NCBI GenBank assembly: GCA_028023455.1 | Contig: JAQFVV010000013.1 | Coordinates: forward strand, 5,334,001 to 5,398,000 | DNA length: 64,000 nt | Direction: 5' to 3' | DNA from: Epiperipatus broadwayi | Lineage: Eukaryota; Onychophora; Udeonychophora; Euonychophora; Peripatidae | Part shown: positions 23,621 to 37,899 of the stretch, piece by piece | How the letters are laid out: each line of letters opens with the position of its first letter | Position numbering within the stretch: the first letter of the stretch is position 1 | Translations under genes and position numbers: made by a program | The notes under the pieces: model-generated | Database searches by the model: none | What the model saw: only the letters and a program-made list of their open reading frames with translations | Told to the model about the DNA's origin: nothing

Positions 23621-25613
23621 TTAAATAAAAAACTTTTATTTAATTATTTATCTTTAATAATAAAGATTATTATATTTGGAATACTTGTATTTTTTTTCTA
23701 TATAACTACTTTTTGCTGGAAAAAGATGAACAGAGATCTATTTATTAATAAATATTAATGGTCAACTAGACAAAAAAATAATAATTATTATTACCAATTT
23801 ATTTTATACTAATCTATCTACTCTAAAATATTACTTGCCTGTTTGCCTAGAATAAAATGTACATTTGTATTTTTTTTTATATTATCTATTTCCTGAGAAA
23901 TTTGATATATGTATGTATTATTATTATATGTTATTGTTCAGTTACATAATTCAAACTTTGATCAGGCATCTAGAGTAATAAAAATATATCTATATTTCCT
24001 TCTGTTTAAATTAATAATAAAACCAATGTAATTTATCATTACCTAGAAAGAGAATGTTGATCCCTTATCAAGCATTGTTCCATCCATTCTGGAGCTGAAG
24101 TACATTCAGATGATGTGGAAGTCATTACGTGTTGCCATTAATATAAATTTTTGTCTTTATTCATCTTTCATTTATGCATTTCATTGAGTTAGTTGAATAA
24201 TGCAATATCGTAAATGAGTTTCATTAATTCCAAGCTATAGTTTGACGTTCACAAAGTTTGCATTAATGGATATAAATTCAAACATGGACTGCTAGTGGTG
24301 CCACTATGGGTATTAAATAGTGGGATCAGCCCAAACTAATAAAGGTTCTAGTAATCTCAAGTAATGTAAGATAGATCCATATGATGAGCAGGAAATATTA
24401 CTGTTGTGCCAGCTACAATACCCTGTGCTAAACATTTTTTGTCTGGTTGCCCTATACATGAAAGGTTACTTTTATTTGCCATACAATATTAGATTTCTTG
24501 ATCAAATTTATTTAATAAGTTTCTGATTCTAACTTAATTAAAAGATACCATGATGAAAATGGCTAATATATAGAAAATGACCATAGTATTAAAGATTCAC
24601 ACTTTAAGATCAATTCGATCCATATTAGAGTATTAATATAAGCATTTGCTTCATTCCAAGACAGCTGATGATGGTTTACAATTCGAAATCTATTTATACT
24701 TTTTTTTATGTGTGTATATATATGTAATTGTAGAGTATTTATTTTATAATCAATAATATCACTTAATTCATAAAAAAAATACTATATTAAATTTTTAAAG
24801 TTTAATAAATCCTTTATTAAAATCCTACAATGTTTTTTATTGCAGATTACAAATTTCATAGGTATAAAAACACAATGTGTACTGATATATGTTTGATAAA
24901 GAAATTATTGTATAACAATTCATATCTTTATTATTTTTCAAGTTCATATTTATGATTAGATACTATTCATTAAATATTAAATTAAAAAAAAACTGCATGA
25001 ACAATGAAAAATATTAGAATAAAATCCTATTGAAATTGTTGGTTTTAAGGCAATGTATAACGAACAACTTTACATTTCTAAAAAAAAAATAATAATAATG
25101 ATGACATTAAACAGTTCACATAGATTAACATTACACAAATGCTTTTAACTTAATCATTTATAAAACAGGTATAATTTTCTTTTGAAATATATTCTGCCTG
25201 AGAAATAGAATCATACATAATTGTGAGCCAAATAAAATTTCTTACTTATCTAATTTAATGTATAAATAGTAATCAATTTTGAAAAATACCTTTTACATTT
25301 ACTTTTATTAATGCTTGGAACAGTTATGAAAAAGCTGCATATTATAAGATATCTAATTAGTCTGAAATACATATAAACACATTTAATCTTGCAGGCATTA
25401 ACGATAATGATGTTAAAATTTTAACAATACATATTATATTTACTTTTTATTTTTATGGCTTATTCTTTCTGAGTGAATGGCAGTTACATATGAATGAAAT
25501 ATTAAAGAGTAAAAATTTATTATTAATTAGTTAATGAGAAAGCAATTTCTGAATATCATTTTTTGCATAAATATATTAATATTATATATTCAAGGATATA
25601 AAATGCTACTTAC

Positions 25614-25751
25614 TCCAGATTTGTCACACAATCGTAGAGTATTAAAGGACCCAACAGCAAACTGCTGACCATCAGGTGCCCAAGATACTGATGTTATAGG
25701 AAAATCATGAGATGGGCTTGAATACAATAATCGACCATAATTATCCCACAC
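25614..25751 (-). CDS. IFT80: IFT80 exon
   Basis: This 138-nt phase-0 exon (46 codons) starts after TTTTTTTAG and ends TCTGGA|GTAAGT. It begins [12 protein letters not shown] and continues [20 protein letters not shown] and [12 protein letters not shown]. The VWD closes one WD blade and the rest forms the next. Confidence 0.96.
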
Positions 25752-26589
25752 CTAAAAAAATAAAGTTTAATATATTTATATTACAATAATTGATAAAAAT
25801 TTGAGATAAAAATATTGTGAAATACTTAAATATATAAGTTTAAAGATAATTGGGTTGTAATGGCTTTAATAATTCTAATACTTAAAATGGGAGGGGGGGA
25901 TTTTTATTAAAATTTAATTATTTATTTAAAAATATTATGTAGTTATTTTTTACACTAATATTTACTTATTTAAACAGAGTACAATATTCTTATACTTTAA
26001 ATATGTTTATTTTGCAGCATCTAAATAAATGAATTGTTAAACTAAGAAGTTAATTGAAGAATATTGTTCATAATCACATCAGAAGCAGCACACTTTCTCT
26101 AAATGTATTTGAAATTCATTCAATTAAATAAAATAATTATATTTAACTTATAAGTGAATTATTATTTATTTAGTATTTCAATTTGATTATTAAGTTTATA
26201 ATCAATAGAATGGAAACACAGATAGACTCATAGAATCACATACAGTGAAAGAAAAAAAAAAAAATCAATTTCCTTTATAAATACCTTCATATAAAAAATA
26301 TGTATATATATTGTAAAGACAAAATATATGTGTAAAAAAGAACATCTGCCATTGGTGCATAGATAAAGTCATCTCTAATCTCTTTAAAGATTTATCTTTA
26401 TATAGATTAAACTAATAATCTTAAGTATATATTAAGTATTCTGATTTCACAAATTCCAGTATTCATAAAATGTTAACAATTACGAAATATATAAACTAAG
26501 TAAAAAACTGATAAATTATAGCTCTTTTTCTCCATACAATGAAACAATGCAAGTATATATAATAAATATCATTATCAATTCACTGCATG

Positions 26590-26990
26590 ATAAAGTGCTC
26601 TCCAAGTTTAATCCAATTTCTCCCAACTATAACCTTTCTTTCTTATTTCAACCATCCAGTTCATATGTAGTCTCTTTCTAGGTATTTACAAATCTTTTAG
26701 AATTCAGTTAAAAACTTTACTGCCCATCTATTAACATCCTTTTTAGCAATATGTTTAATCTAATTTCATTTCAATCACTTAAAATTTTTAAGACATCAAT
26801 GATATCTGTTTCTCAACTATAAATTTAACTTTTGATCCCTCCTTGTAACTTCCAACATATATCTCACCAATAATTAGTTGTATGATCTGAAATCTCTGTA
26901 GTGTTTTTCTGGTAAGTGTTCAGTTCTCAGAACATATATTAAATATAATAATGATTATATGCATACCACTCTCATCCATCTTCATATATC
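26590..26990 (-). pseudogene. Decayed LINE 3' coding end (RTE/craniofacial-like RT tail)
   Basis: On the minus strand, broken frames read EHLPEKHYRDFRSYN, then RYMLEVTRRDQK after a stop. This parallels the 'TLRRL...RCMLGISLRDKIK' tail shared by many LINE proteins of molluscs. Further downstream the complement keeps the spacing of the WTWTGHIARK and RPRKR-type blocks in degraded form. Several stops and frameshifts make it inactive. It may belong to the same element class as the endonuclease fragment at 54.8 kb. Confidence 0.5.
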
Positions 26991-27149
26991 CTGTCAAACT
27001 AAATCAGTTGGCAGAGATAGGAAGTGAAATAAAACAAAATAATTTTATTTCAACATACGTTATATTAAAAAAAATAGTTTTTATTCAAAATAAAATAATA
27101 TATATAGTATTTAAAAATATTTTATAAAAAAATGTTTTTATTTACTATA

Positions 27150-27310
27150 CACTAAAAAGTCAAAATAATTGTTTTAATTCAACCACAATTGGAGTTTTAT
27201 CATTAATGATTAAATTAATTAATTTCTGGACTCCCCATACTTTTACTTCAAATTAAATATAAAAATTCCAATTATGGTTGAAGAAAACAATTATTTTTGG
27301 CTTTTTAGTG
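27150..27310. mobile_element. 161-bp MITE, mostly terminal inverted repeat
   Basis: The ends CACTAAAAAGTCAAAATAAT (27150-27169) and the complement of 27291-27310 are inverted repeats that continue for about 50 bp (TTGTTTTAATTCAACCACAATTGG region). Only about 60 bp separates the arms. The flank shows TA on the left and CA on the right, so a TA duplication is possible but not intact. The size and structure suit a mariner-like MITE. Confidence 0.75.
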
Positions 27311-29086
27311 CAAAAGCATTTATTATATGTATTATTTTTAACTTTTTAGTATTGGTATCTTTTTCATAATTATTTTAATAAAATGAGTGAATAAAAACAA
27401 TTATGCAGTTTTTGCAATATTTGAAAAGAAATTCATACATTAAAAATTGATTCCAATATTATTTTATTTATGAACAAAACATTTTTTTAAAAAAAACTTT
27501 TACAATCAATGAAAATTAAAATTTCATACATATTTTTAAAAAAGGAAATTTCACAATAAAAAAAAATTAAAGTTTGTTTTATTTCTAAATGAATTTACCA
27601 TAAATGTTTTTTTAGTGTACATTTTTTTTTAAAAATATATATATACCACCCTCTTGTGTATATCACTGAAAAATTTATTGAACTGATATTTTGTTTTAAA
27701 TTCAGTCTGCCAACTCCATTTCACTAAAAAAATAAAAGGCAACCCTAATATTCTTCATTGTCATCAATTTCTAACATGTACACAATTTGAAGGAAAATCA
27801 TTTGATAGAAATTTGTTAAAAATCAATTACAAAATTTATGCTAACAAAGAAACAATTTCTCAGTTAACTAAAAGCATTTTTAAAACAATTTTTATCTTAC
27901 AAAATTTTCTTTTACTTCATTTAACTATATCAATGTGCTTACTTATTGACATTTACATTACATCACTATAAAAGAATTAACATTATTTATGACAGGTAAA
28001 TAATATGAAATAGATATTTTTAGTTTCCATAATTTCATGAGTTATATTTACTCAAACTGCTCATCATATTCAATTTTTATCTGTACATACTTAGTTCTAA
28101 CCATTCAAATATAATATGGGCACATTATTTATGATAATCATTACAATAATAAATGGCCAACCTTACATTATATTAAATAATGTTGATGCTCTGTCTTGAT
28201 TGCATGTACATCTGAAAGAAATACACCTCTTCATTATACCTGATAGCAAATTAAACTATGCTACACCAGGATATTAAAACATACCAATTGTTTTTTCAGA
28301 AAACTCCATCTCTAAAATATTAAGGCATTAATAAATAAACTTTTCAAGGACTTTTATTATGGAATAACTAATATCCTTATTTATTATCAGAAAACTGACT
28401 GCCTTCCTTCTATGAAAATTTATGTAACATTGATATAGTATTTAATGACATAAAATGTCCTTTTAAATAAAAATATATAATATAAAGTCAATAAGATACA
28501 TCAAATATTATGATAACTTAACTTTCAAACCTCTCTTAAACAAAAGATTAAACCATATAAATCCTTTTCATGTGTAATGTATAATTAAACATTTGTGTAT
28601 TACTACTAATAACTATTTTTATTAATTTTGTTTTTTAAATTAATGTCTATCTACTTTTTTTTTTTACTTCAGTGTACCATTATATATCTACTTTTGACCA
28701 TATAAAATATAATCAAACTTGTAAACATTTACATTTCACTAACTAAATATTATTAAGTCTTTTATTAATTTATCTTAAAATATAAATTATATAAATACTT
28801 TGTGAAATAAGAACTTTAAGTGAAATTTAAAATTGCATACATTTTTCATTTAGAAATAAATGAGAAGGATTGATTTCTTCCCAATTACTTCCTGAATAAA
28901 TAGTGGACATAAATATTTCTAGTTTAAATCTATATAATAAATTTCCTCCTGAATTAAGTAACATTTTTAGGAAATTATAATTTTTATAAAATCATTTATA
29001 TTGTGAATTTTACAAAAGATCATGATTGATCTTGATTAATTTTTTATTCTTTTATTTTCCATTTTGTCACTATATCATCAGAACTT

Positions 29087-30620
29087 TAATTTTAATAGAG
29101 GCAAAACTCTCCACACAGTAATGCCACCCAGTGCAAGCTTGAGTAATCCATGGATATAAGATTTGCGCATAATACTCCTATCTAGTGCCTACTCATCTAA
29201 TATCCCCAGAATAGTTTCTAGCTTGTGGCTTTCATCAGTGAGAAGCCTTGGATTTGAGAACATTGCATCTAGATCTTAGGATCTAATTCAACCCTCCAAC
29301 AGCCACTTTTACCTTTTTAGTTAATTATAAAGCTACGAGTTCAACATGAAAACACAATAATGTTTTCAATCTAAGTTCATTTGCTTGTATAGTCATATAA
29401 ATCTAAACCCAGTTCAGCATCTATACATTTTGGTGTCTTTGATTCTTTAATAACTATAGTCACCATCATCCCATTTGGAAGGATTGGTATTAAACCAGTA
29501 AACATCACATGATCACTATCCCCTAGGCTTACACAAAATATTATAACAGACAAATTCTCCATACAGTAGTACCACCCAATGCAAGCTGAGTAATCAATGA
29601 ACGTAAAAAGGTTTATGCATAAAATCCTATCTAATGACTATTCTTCTAATATCCCAGACTAGTTTCTAGCTTGTGATTATCATCAGTAAGAAGCCTTGGA
29701 TCTGAGAGCACTGCACTTAGATCTTAGGATCTAAAGCAACCTTCCAGTGCCACTAGCTTGTGTAAGCATAGGGAATTGGTGATCATGTGATGTTTAATGG
29801 TTTAATACCAATCCTGCTAAATGAGATGATGGTGACTATAGTTATTAAAGAACCAAAGACACCAAAATATATAGATGCTGTTTTAGTTAACTTAAGAGTA
29901 AAAGTGGCTGCTAAAGCATTTGCATTAAATCCTAAGATCTAGGTGCAGTGCTCTCAGATCCAAGGTTTCACACTGATGAAAGCCAAAACAGAAACTAGTC
30001 TGGAGATATTGGATGAGTAGGCACTAGATAGAAATTTTATGTACCAACCTTCTTGCATCCAGTGATTACTTAGGCTTGCACTGCTGTAAGGAGAGTTTTG
30101 CATCTGTTATAATAGCTCATGTAAGAATAGGGAATGGTGATCTTATAATATTTAATGGTTTAATACCAATCCTGATAAATGAGATGATGGCGACTATGTT
30201 TATTAAAAACCAAAGACACCAAATGTGTAGATGCTAAACTGGATTCAGATTTTTATGACTATACAGAGAATGAGCTTAGATCGAAAAAATATTTTGTTTT
30301 CATTATGGACTCATAGTTTTATAATTAACTAAAAAGGTAAAATGTGGCTTCTGGAGAGTTGCATTAGATCCTAAGATTTTGATATAATGCACTCAAATCC
30401 AAGGCTCCTCATTGATGAAAGCCACAAGCTAGAAACTAGTCAAGAGATATTGGATGCATAGGCATGAGACAAGGATTTTATGTATAAATCCTCTTGCATC
30501 CACACTGATTACTAAAGCTTGCACTGGGTGGTACTACTATATGAAGTTTTATCTGTTGTAACAGCTTGTGCAAGCATAGTGAATAGTGATCCTGTGATGT
30601 TTACTGATTTAACTTTAATT
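29087..30620. repeat. 425-450-bp repeat array, direct then inverted copies
   Basis: Two units run forward (landmarks GAGTAATCCATGGATATAAG near 29137 and GAGTAATCAATGAACGTAAA near 29589). From about 29755 the orientation flips and two to three reversed units follow, marked by GGTTTAATACCAATCCTG near 29798 and 30159, GATGATGGTGACTATAG / GATGATGGCGACTATG, and CTCTCAGATCCAAGG / CTCAAATCCAAGG. Unit ends carry GAGGCAAAACTCTCC or its complement GGAGAGTTTTGC. The short ORF at 29377-29562 lies inside the repeat and is chance. Confidence 0.85.
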
Positions 30621-31539
30621 TTACTAAATAATATCTAATAATTAATTTTGTGTTCTATATTTTCACTACATTCTTTCAAAGTTATAGCCTTTTCTTGTGT
30701 CTTTTTTTATTTCTCATGCTCTAAATTTGTTTAACACAGTATACATTTTTTTATATTTATAATGACTTTAAAAAAATATTTAACAAAATTTAAAACATAA
30801 ATTTCTATTGTTTCTACCTTTTTTTTAAACTCCATATCAAAAAATCATAATACAATATACTTTCTCATTTATTTTTCAAATAACAATAGTATATCATTTT
30901 ATGTCTGTTTCCAAATGGATGTAAATGTATTCATGCACACACACAGATATACAACAAAGCTATTTCCAATCAGCATGTTATATAAAGTGTTAAAAAAATT
31001 TAAATATTAAAAAAATAAATACAATTAAATCTTAAAAAAAAAAAAATACCTAGATATACAGCAGTTATCTTCTGATTAAAGATTAAGAATTAATTTAAAT
31101 ATAACAAAATTGAAATTAATTCTAGATTTGTTTCTTCTTTTTATTTATTTTTTCCTATTTATAAAACCGGTCTCATAACCAGCGCCCAATATATAATTCC
31201 ATATTTCTAAATTAGCAATTACTTTGCCTAAAAATCTTAATATCTTTTCTACTTCTAACAGAAAGAATGGTTTCATAAGCCTTAATAGCTGACAATAGAT
31301 GACTGAAGCACTATGATTGTATAAATCATTATTTATGTCATCACATAGAAATGATTTTTCTGTATTATATCATCTTTTTTTTATAATTATTAAATTGATT
31401 ATATTTAATGTAACAAGTCTTACAACTAATATTAAATCTTTATGAAAACATATTAATTTAATTATTTTTTTCATTCCTATAATACACTGATTAAAAATAA
31501 ATTAAACACTTTATTATATAAAAATATATATTTGCTTAC

Positions 31540-31629
31540 CTTATACCTGCAATCCTCAGCTCCTGATACTATGAGGTTATTTAGAGGATTCCAATCAACT
31601 TTAAAAATTAAGCCATCATGAGCTCGCCA
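31540..31629 (-). CDS. IFT80: IFT80 exon
   Basis: This 90-nt phase-0 exon (30 codons) starts after GTTTTAG and ends TATAAG|GTAAGC. It encodes [18 protein letters not shown] and [12 protein letters not shown], a WD blade with the conserved HDG, VDWN and GAEDC elements. Confidence 0.96.
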
Positions 31630-34582
31630 CTAAAACAAATTCATAAACTTGTTATGTGTAATAAGAATAAGAGCAATGATTAATGATATGCTATTAAACT
31701 TCTAGATTATTTAATTGTAAAAAAAAAAAAACCCAAAGAAAAATAACATTCAAAGTAAATTCTTATCTACAACATATTGATAGCAATTCTTTAAATCCTA
31801 TTCAAAAGGCATTTATTGCAAACTTCAGTGATTAATGAATACCTGATAATATTTCCAGTTCCATAGTAACCTGTGATTTTAGTTTTTATCACTGAGGACT
31901 AGAATTCAAAGCTGAAACTAATACATTTGGCATTTAACAATTATCTTTTACTCCTTTATATTATTCAAGCTAATAATTTTTTTAAAAAAATCTAAAGTTT
32001 TAAGAACAAGCTAACTCATTTGCAAAGTTATTTAGATCTGACATTTCTGTTTCAATACATTATTAAAATCTTAGTTTTATATAATATATTTTAAAAAGCA
32101 GAATTTTATGCCTAACAGATAACGGCAAAAACCCAGAGACTGGTCTGAATATGGAGATATTACAGCATTATATTGTCTACTCAAAATTTATATTAGATGG
32201 TTCTAAAGTAAGGCTTGAAATTTTATGATTAAACATGTAAGAAATTCACATAATATTATTGTTAAATTAATTGATACCTTAAGAGGACTCCAATAATAAG
32301 TGTAATTAAAAAACCAGTATGCATGAGATGACAGAAATTGGAGCTAATTAATGATAAAGTCCTGTAACATGTTTAATAAACATGTTTAATATATTGTTCT
32401 TCGACTGGTTCATAGCTCTATATGCACAAAGATATTTTCATAGTATTGTTCTATTTTTCCACAAAATGATGATATTGAATATTCATTATATTTTTGGTTT
32501 AAAAAGATGATGCATTTCAATATTCAAGAATGAAGAGCCATGAAAATCAGATTTTGAATTTGTCAATCAATATTATGTCATTAAAAAGCTCAACTTCACA
32601 GCAAAATATTTTTTTTCCTGTGATATTTTGAAATTTTTTGTTATTGCATGGAGCAAATATAAGATTTGTATCACTACCAGAATACAATAAATATGTTTAT
32701 TCCTCTGTGTTTTAACATATGACAAAATAATGGACTTAAAAGTCAATGTTACTAAATTGAGGTTCAAATACTTTCATAATTGAATGCTGCACAATCTTTC
32801 AAACAATAACCATTTAATTATTTATTTTATATATAGAACTGCTTCATAAAATTAAATATTACCTAAACACATGAAAAATTACAGGTAAGACAAACACCAA
32901 GCGGAACAAAATCTTTACAAAAATCTATTTAAAAATGTTATAGTGAACTATATTTCAAAATTAAAATTTTATATTTCACAATTAGTCTGCATTATTTCTG
33001 ACACTCTTTCACAAGAAAATTCTGATCTAAGATTTGATAAAATATTGGTTTCAGCATCATTCTTAAATTGATATTGAAAAAATATGCATTTTAAGAACTA
33101 CTTCCTTTATTATTGTTTAAAAAGAAAATCTCTATTGTTACCCATAATTGGAAAATATTCATTTACAGAAGTAATGTCATCAGAACTGGTTTTAATAATT
33201 TTATTATTAATGAAAGTAAACTTTATTTTATATTTATGACATTTAATTTGGGGGACATGTTAACCTTTTCCTAACTTATTGCCTACATTCTTGATTGAAT
33301 TGTTTATCAGAATAACTCTCATGTAATATGGTAATTAAAAATTGAAAAAAATTTGCATCTTCATACCATATCTCCTACCTGTACTTTCAAAATGAATGTC
33401 AGGTAAAGAAAAAGAAGGTCATCCAAATACAATTCAGTGCTTCATGACTTGGCTAAAATATGCATTTATGATGATTTCTTGAGGAGGTAGTGTTTAAACA
33501 ATTTTTGATAGTTATATATAATAATTGATTCCATTATCAACTATTAGCCAACTTGACTCCTAGGTTATGAAATAGTTTTAAAACTAATAAAGAAGTTCAA
33601 GTTACTTCTTATCATACAATTAATGACAAAATTATCATTTTTCTAGGTCCATCTGTCCTCTCAGTGACCAAGAAAAAAGTATATATTAACATATCATGTT
33701 TTTGTTGTGGACTATTAGAACTTACGTCAGCAAGATGCAAATGGTTTGAAAAACTGTGATTTATAAATAGAAAAGAATATAACTAGAGCTTGTTGTTTTA
33801 GTAATAAACAAAGAAAAACTGGATCAATACCAAAACACAAAGAAATTAAAAAACAAACAAACTGTAATCTTATCAATATGCATGAGAAATATAAAAAGTA
33901 ATATGACTTCATCTTATTAAAATCATTTATATTTAACAAAAGTCTAAAATGAAGATAAATGATGAAACTGGATTTTCCCCCATGTCTGAAAAATCATAGG
34001 ACAGAATAATGAAAAGAAACATTTACTCCAAAATGAAAACGACTGATTTGAGGATCAAGACAGAAAATCTAAATACTATTCTGATCTATAAAGCAGTAAA
34101 ATCAACAGAGAAGTGAAGATTTAAATTAAATTAAACAACTGATAGGCAAAATTATAACTCTATATAGTCAAGACAAAATAATCAAATAAAAGTTTTTATA
34201 AGAAAAAATTGGAGAATGTTTATGGAATTATTAGAATATGTATATTAAATATATTATGGAACAAGTTTTGGAAAGAAAAAAAAGATGCTTATACATGGTG
34301 GAGATATTATCAAAAAACTCTATATTAAGCTGAGAGTAATTTAAATCATCTGATAACAAAAGAACTGCTAAAAAAAAACAATGTCTAAGTTCCCAAAGAT
34401 ATTTGAACAAGATATTACTTTGACAAAGAATGGGGCAAACCTACTAAAACAATTCCAATTTCATGTAATTCCAAAAAAAAAGTACCACTCAAAGGGAAAA
34501 GGTTCTGGTTAATCTTCATAAAAAGAAAAAGGGAAAAGTTTGATACCCCATTTTGCAACATTAACAAAATGCTGAATACATA

Positions 34583-34790
34583 TAAATCTTAGCGATAAGT
34601 GATTGAGGTGAATTATATAGAACCTATCTCAATCATCTATGATCATTAGCAAGGTTGTAGCTGTTTGAATTAAGTAGGATCCAGGTTAAATCTTAGCCTA
34701 AGTGATTGAGATTAAGTATATAGCAACTATCTCAATCATCTATGATCATTAGCAAGGTTATTGCTGCTTGGATTAAATAGAATCCAGGTT
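34583..34790 (+). repeat. Tandem duplication, two units of 104 bp
   Basis: The two units start at 34583 and 34687 with TAAATCTTAGC and share GTGATTGAG, CTATCTCAATCATCTATGAT and CATTAGCAAGGTT. Within each unit GTGATTGAG and CTCAATCA can pair as a small stem. Confidence 0.85.
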
Positions 34791-36904
34791 AATAATTTTT
34801 TTTAAAAACAAATTAGGCAAGATTAATCTACCAGTTAATCTAAGAATCTCCCAGAAATTATGGAACCTTAATGTGCCTACATGAAGAGGATATCCTCTTG
34901 GATGACTGAGTCATTATTTTCTAATGGCAAAAGCAAATTCCTAGAATAATACATGAAGACTGTCTGAGAATTGAAATAGGCATAAGTTTAGATTTGCAGC
35001 TATGGATGGAAGTCACAGCTGAAAAAAAAATAATGGAAAATTATATTGAGACATAATTGTCAAAGAAAAACATGATAGTATCATAAAAAATATATATTCC
35101 ATAGCCCCAAGTTACTAAGATTTGGCAATAGTTACATCTGTATCATGCATGACCATTTAATGGAAAGATATAGCAGTTGATGCATATTCAATATAGGCCA
35201 AGTATAAATGGACATAAAGAAAAAATACCAAACTCAAAGAAAACTAGTGTGCCACAAATACCAGAGTCAGCAATTATTAATAATGGTACCAGAATTACTC
35301 CACCAAAATTTTTACATTCCTTAAAGATTGAGAAATAATCCATTTACTCATTCTCAAACCATCCTGAGTGATTTAGCAAGAGAGCAGTTCAAAATATGAA
35401 AAATGACATAAAATTTTTAGCAATGTTGCATCAATCATTTATATCTTTAATGATAATCCCCAGTGGAAATATGGTATGTACGTTAAAATACCCAAGAACA
35501 TACTTATCTCTTCCTCTCTTTACAATGTTAGGGGAAATATATTGTAAATAACATGGTCTAGATATGGCAAATTTTTAAAAAATGTATGAGTAAAGAGAGA
35601 AATCAGTGCTCTGTTATCAAGATTGATAGCAATAGTTAAAGCAGAAAATGATGATGAATGCAAGTGATACTTCAATCATCTTTGGAAATAAATAGTCCCA
35701 GTTTTAAAAGAAAATATATTTCCAAAACCAAAGCAACCAATAACAGAAATTGATCTAAAAAGACTTGATAACAAACTATAGTCAAGAATGAAACTTAAGA
35801 AATATCTTCAATTGAAATACTGTTGAAAAAAAATCAAGAATACCTATACTGAGAAAGTAACTGCTTTTCTAGACACAGCAATTAAGGAGTATCATATATA
35901 TCATAAAAAAGAGACCATATTTATTTTAAAGGATTTTTTTGTACTAATGAAAAGTATTTTAAAATATATTAGAGTATTTCCTAATCTCTAGATTAGGAAA
36001 AGATATTATTAAATCTGTTCATTAATTAATTATGTAGACAATTTCCGGGAAGTGCACATATGTAACCATACAATTGATTAGAACAATAATGTTTACAAAA
36101 TAGCATTCTATGAAAATAATAATGTTTTAATTATTAATAATGATTATTAAATAATAAGTTTTTCAACTGAATTTGTTTTCTAAACATCAAGGTTAGTATT
36201 CAGAACATAAAAACAAGCCTTACTCCATTGATAAACCATAAATAATATGAGAAGAGACATATATACATGTTTTATAAAAAGAATAAAAATGAAAGAAGGT
36301 GGAATGGACCAGCTAAAAAAAATAGCAGCGAATTTGTCCTGGAGGCGTGGCTCTCTGCAGATACTAAAAGAAGCATAGGTATAATGAAGATCATTCAAAT
36401 TTTATTATTATTATTTTAAAAAACCTTTGGGAAACTAATTAGGCAACATCAACAATGGATTTAAATAGTATTAATCTATACATTTATTTTAATAATATAA
36501 AATCAGTCTTTCATTGTTTGAAGCAATCAATTTCACAATTATTTTAATTTAATGAAGTGGTATTTGTACATATTTACTTTATATATATACAACAGGAAAC
36601 AAAATTCTATTGGTGCAAGATCAGGAATACTGCTTGCTGCCAATCAACAGCATTTCTTTCAATACCAATTAGTATCAATGAAATGTTAATAGTATTAAAA
36701 CTATTTTGCATAATGATAATTGTGATCAATGCTTATGTTACAATATTAAATGTTTTATTCTTTATTGGATAATGCTAACATATTGATAATATAAAAAGGG
36801 CCAAATATTTCTCCTTGGAGAAGTTATGCATTTTTTGGCAAAACTGTAACTTCTGGTCTAAAGTTACTGGAAATAATAACAATGGCATTGTAACCTCAAA
36901 TAGT

Positions 36905-37260
36905 TTTAAATTAAATCATTTAACATAACATGATCACCATTCTTTATGCTTACACAAGCTGTTTACACAGAGACAAAACTCTTCATACAATAGCGCCACT
37001 CATAAAGAAAAGGTTTGTGCATAAAATCCTTATCTAGTGCCTATTTATCCAATATCCCCAGACTAATTTCTAGCTTGTGGCTTTCATCAGTGAGAAGCCT
37101 TGAATCTGAGAGCACTGCACCTAGATCTTAGGATCTAATGCAACCCTCTAGCAGCCACCTTTAGATAGGGATTTTATGCCCAAACCTTCCTGCATACATT
37201 GATTACTCTGGCTTGCACTGAGTGGCACCATTGTATGGAGAGTTTTGCCTCTGCGGTTTT
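36905..37260. repeat. 425-bp repeat family, hybrid direct/inverted copy
   Basis: The forward part (GATCACCATTC, GCTTACACAAGCTG, CATAAAATCCTTATCTAGTG, AGCACTGCACCTAGATC) runs to about 37163. There it switches in mid-unit to the reversed sequence (TAGATAGGGATTTTATG, GATTACTCTGGCTTGCACTG, GGAGAGTTTTGCCTCTG). The copy therefore forms a palindrome with both unit ends at its outer edges. Confidence 0.8.
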
Positions 37261-37899
37261 AAATTACTTAATTTTTTGGACAATTAATTTGTTTATACAA
37301 AAAACATCATATATAAAAAAAACTTGGATGCTATCCATGTTAAAAAGAATTCTTCTAATGGACTACATTACAGCTGAGTCAGAATGCAACAAAAAAAAAA
37401 AAACATTTTACATGAACTTTACTTACAAGTGCAAATTGTTGGGCAGGTCATATACTAGTATGCTCTCAAATTAAAATTATTATTTAAAAATATAGCTTAT
37501 TCCAACTATATTGGTATAAAAATTGATATTTATTCTTTAGAAGTAATTACTATTTATGCTAAATTTCAATGAATACTGAACAACAAAATTATAATTTGAA
37601 TTTTCAAGATTGTCCCTGTTTCTGAAGTATGAAATTCTCTTAAGAAGTTTATTGTAGGTACAAGTAAGTCTATTATTGATTTCTCTAAAAGAAAGAATCC
37701 TGAATGATTCTCTGACAATGATTCTAATATTATAATATGATTTAATTAAAAGAAAATGTGGCATATTCAGCTTGGCATAAAAATGAATCAAATGTGGAAT
37801 TTCACAAGCAATAAAGAAATTTAAAAGCAATAGTTCAACAACTGATGGAAAATATTTAAAATTGACTAGAGGATTAAACTGCAAAGGAGATAAAATCAT

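Larger units (their letters stand above)
17552..25613. other. IFT80 intron, 8.1 kb
   Basis: A GT-AG intron. It contains a hairpin (19011-19099), a Tigger-like C-terminal fragment (19389-19769, opposite strand to IFT80), TIR element 2 (20353-21556) and a repeat array (22640-23620). Around 17552-18900, 21630-22600 and 23650-25600 I see only AT-rich sequence with homopolymer runs. Confidence 0.85.
25752..31539. other. IFT80 intron, 5.8 kb
   Basis: A GT-AG intron with a decayed LINE 3' end (26590-26990, same strand as IFT80), a 161-bp MITE (27150-27310) and the longest 425-bp repeat array (29087-30620). I recognise nothing in the remainder. Confidence 0.85.

Noticed and set aside
33990-36000. 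A-rich region as a decayed LINE
   Set aside because: Purine-rich, broken frames resemble the other decayed LINEs, but no RT or endonuclease block could be recognised.
36290-36380. LINE C-terminal remnant
   Set aside because: MDQLKKIAANLSWRRGSL hints at the 'DRxxWR' tail of some LINEs, but it is a single short segment without further support.
22640-37260. CRISPR array or satellite
   Set aside because: Units are about 425 bp with orientation flips and no short spacers, in a eukaryotic intron.
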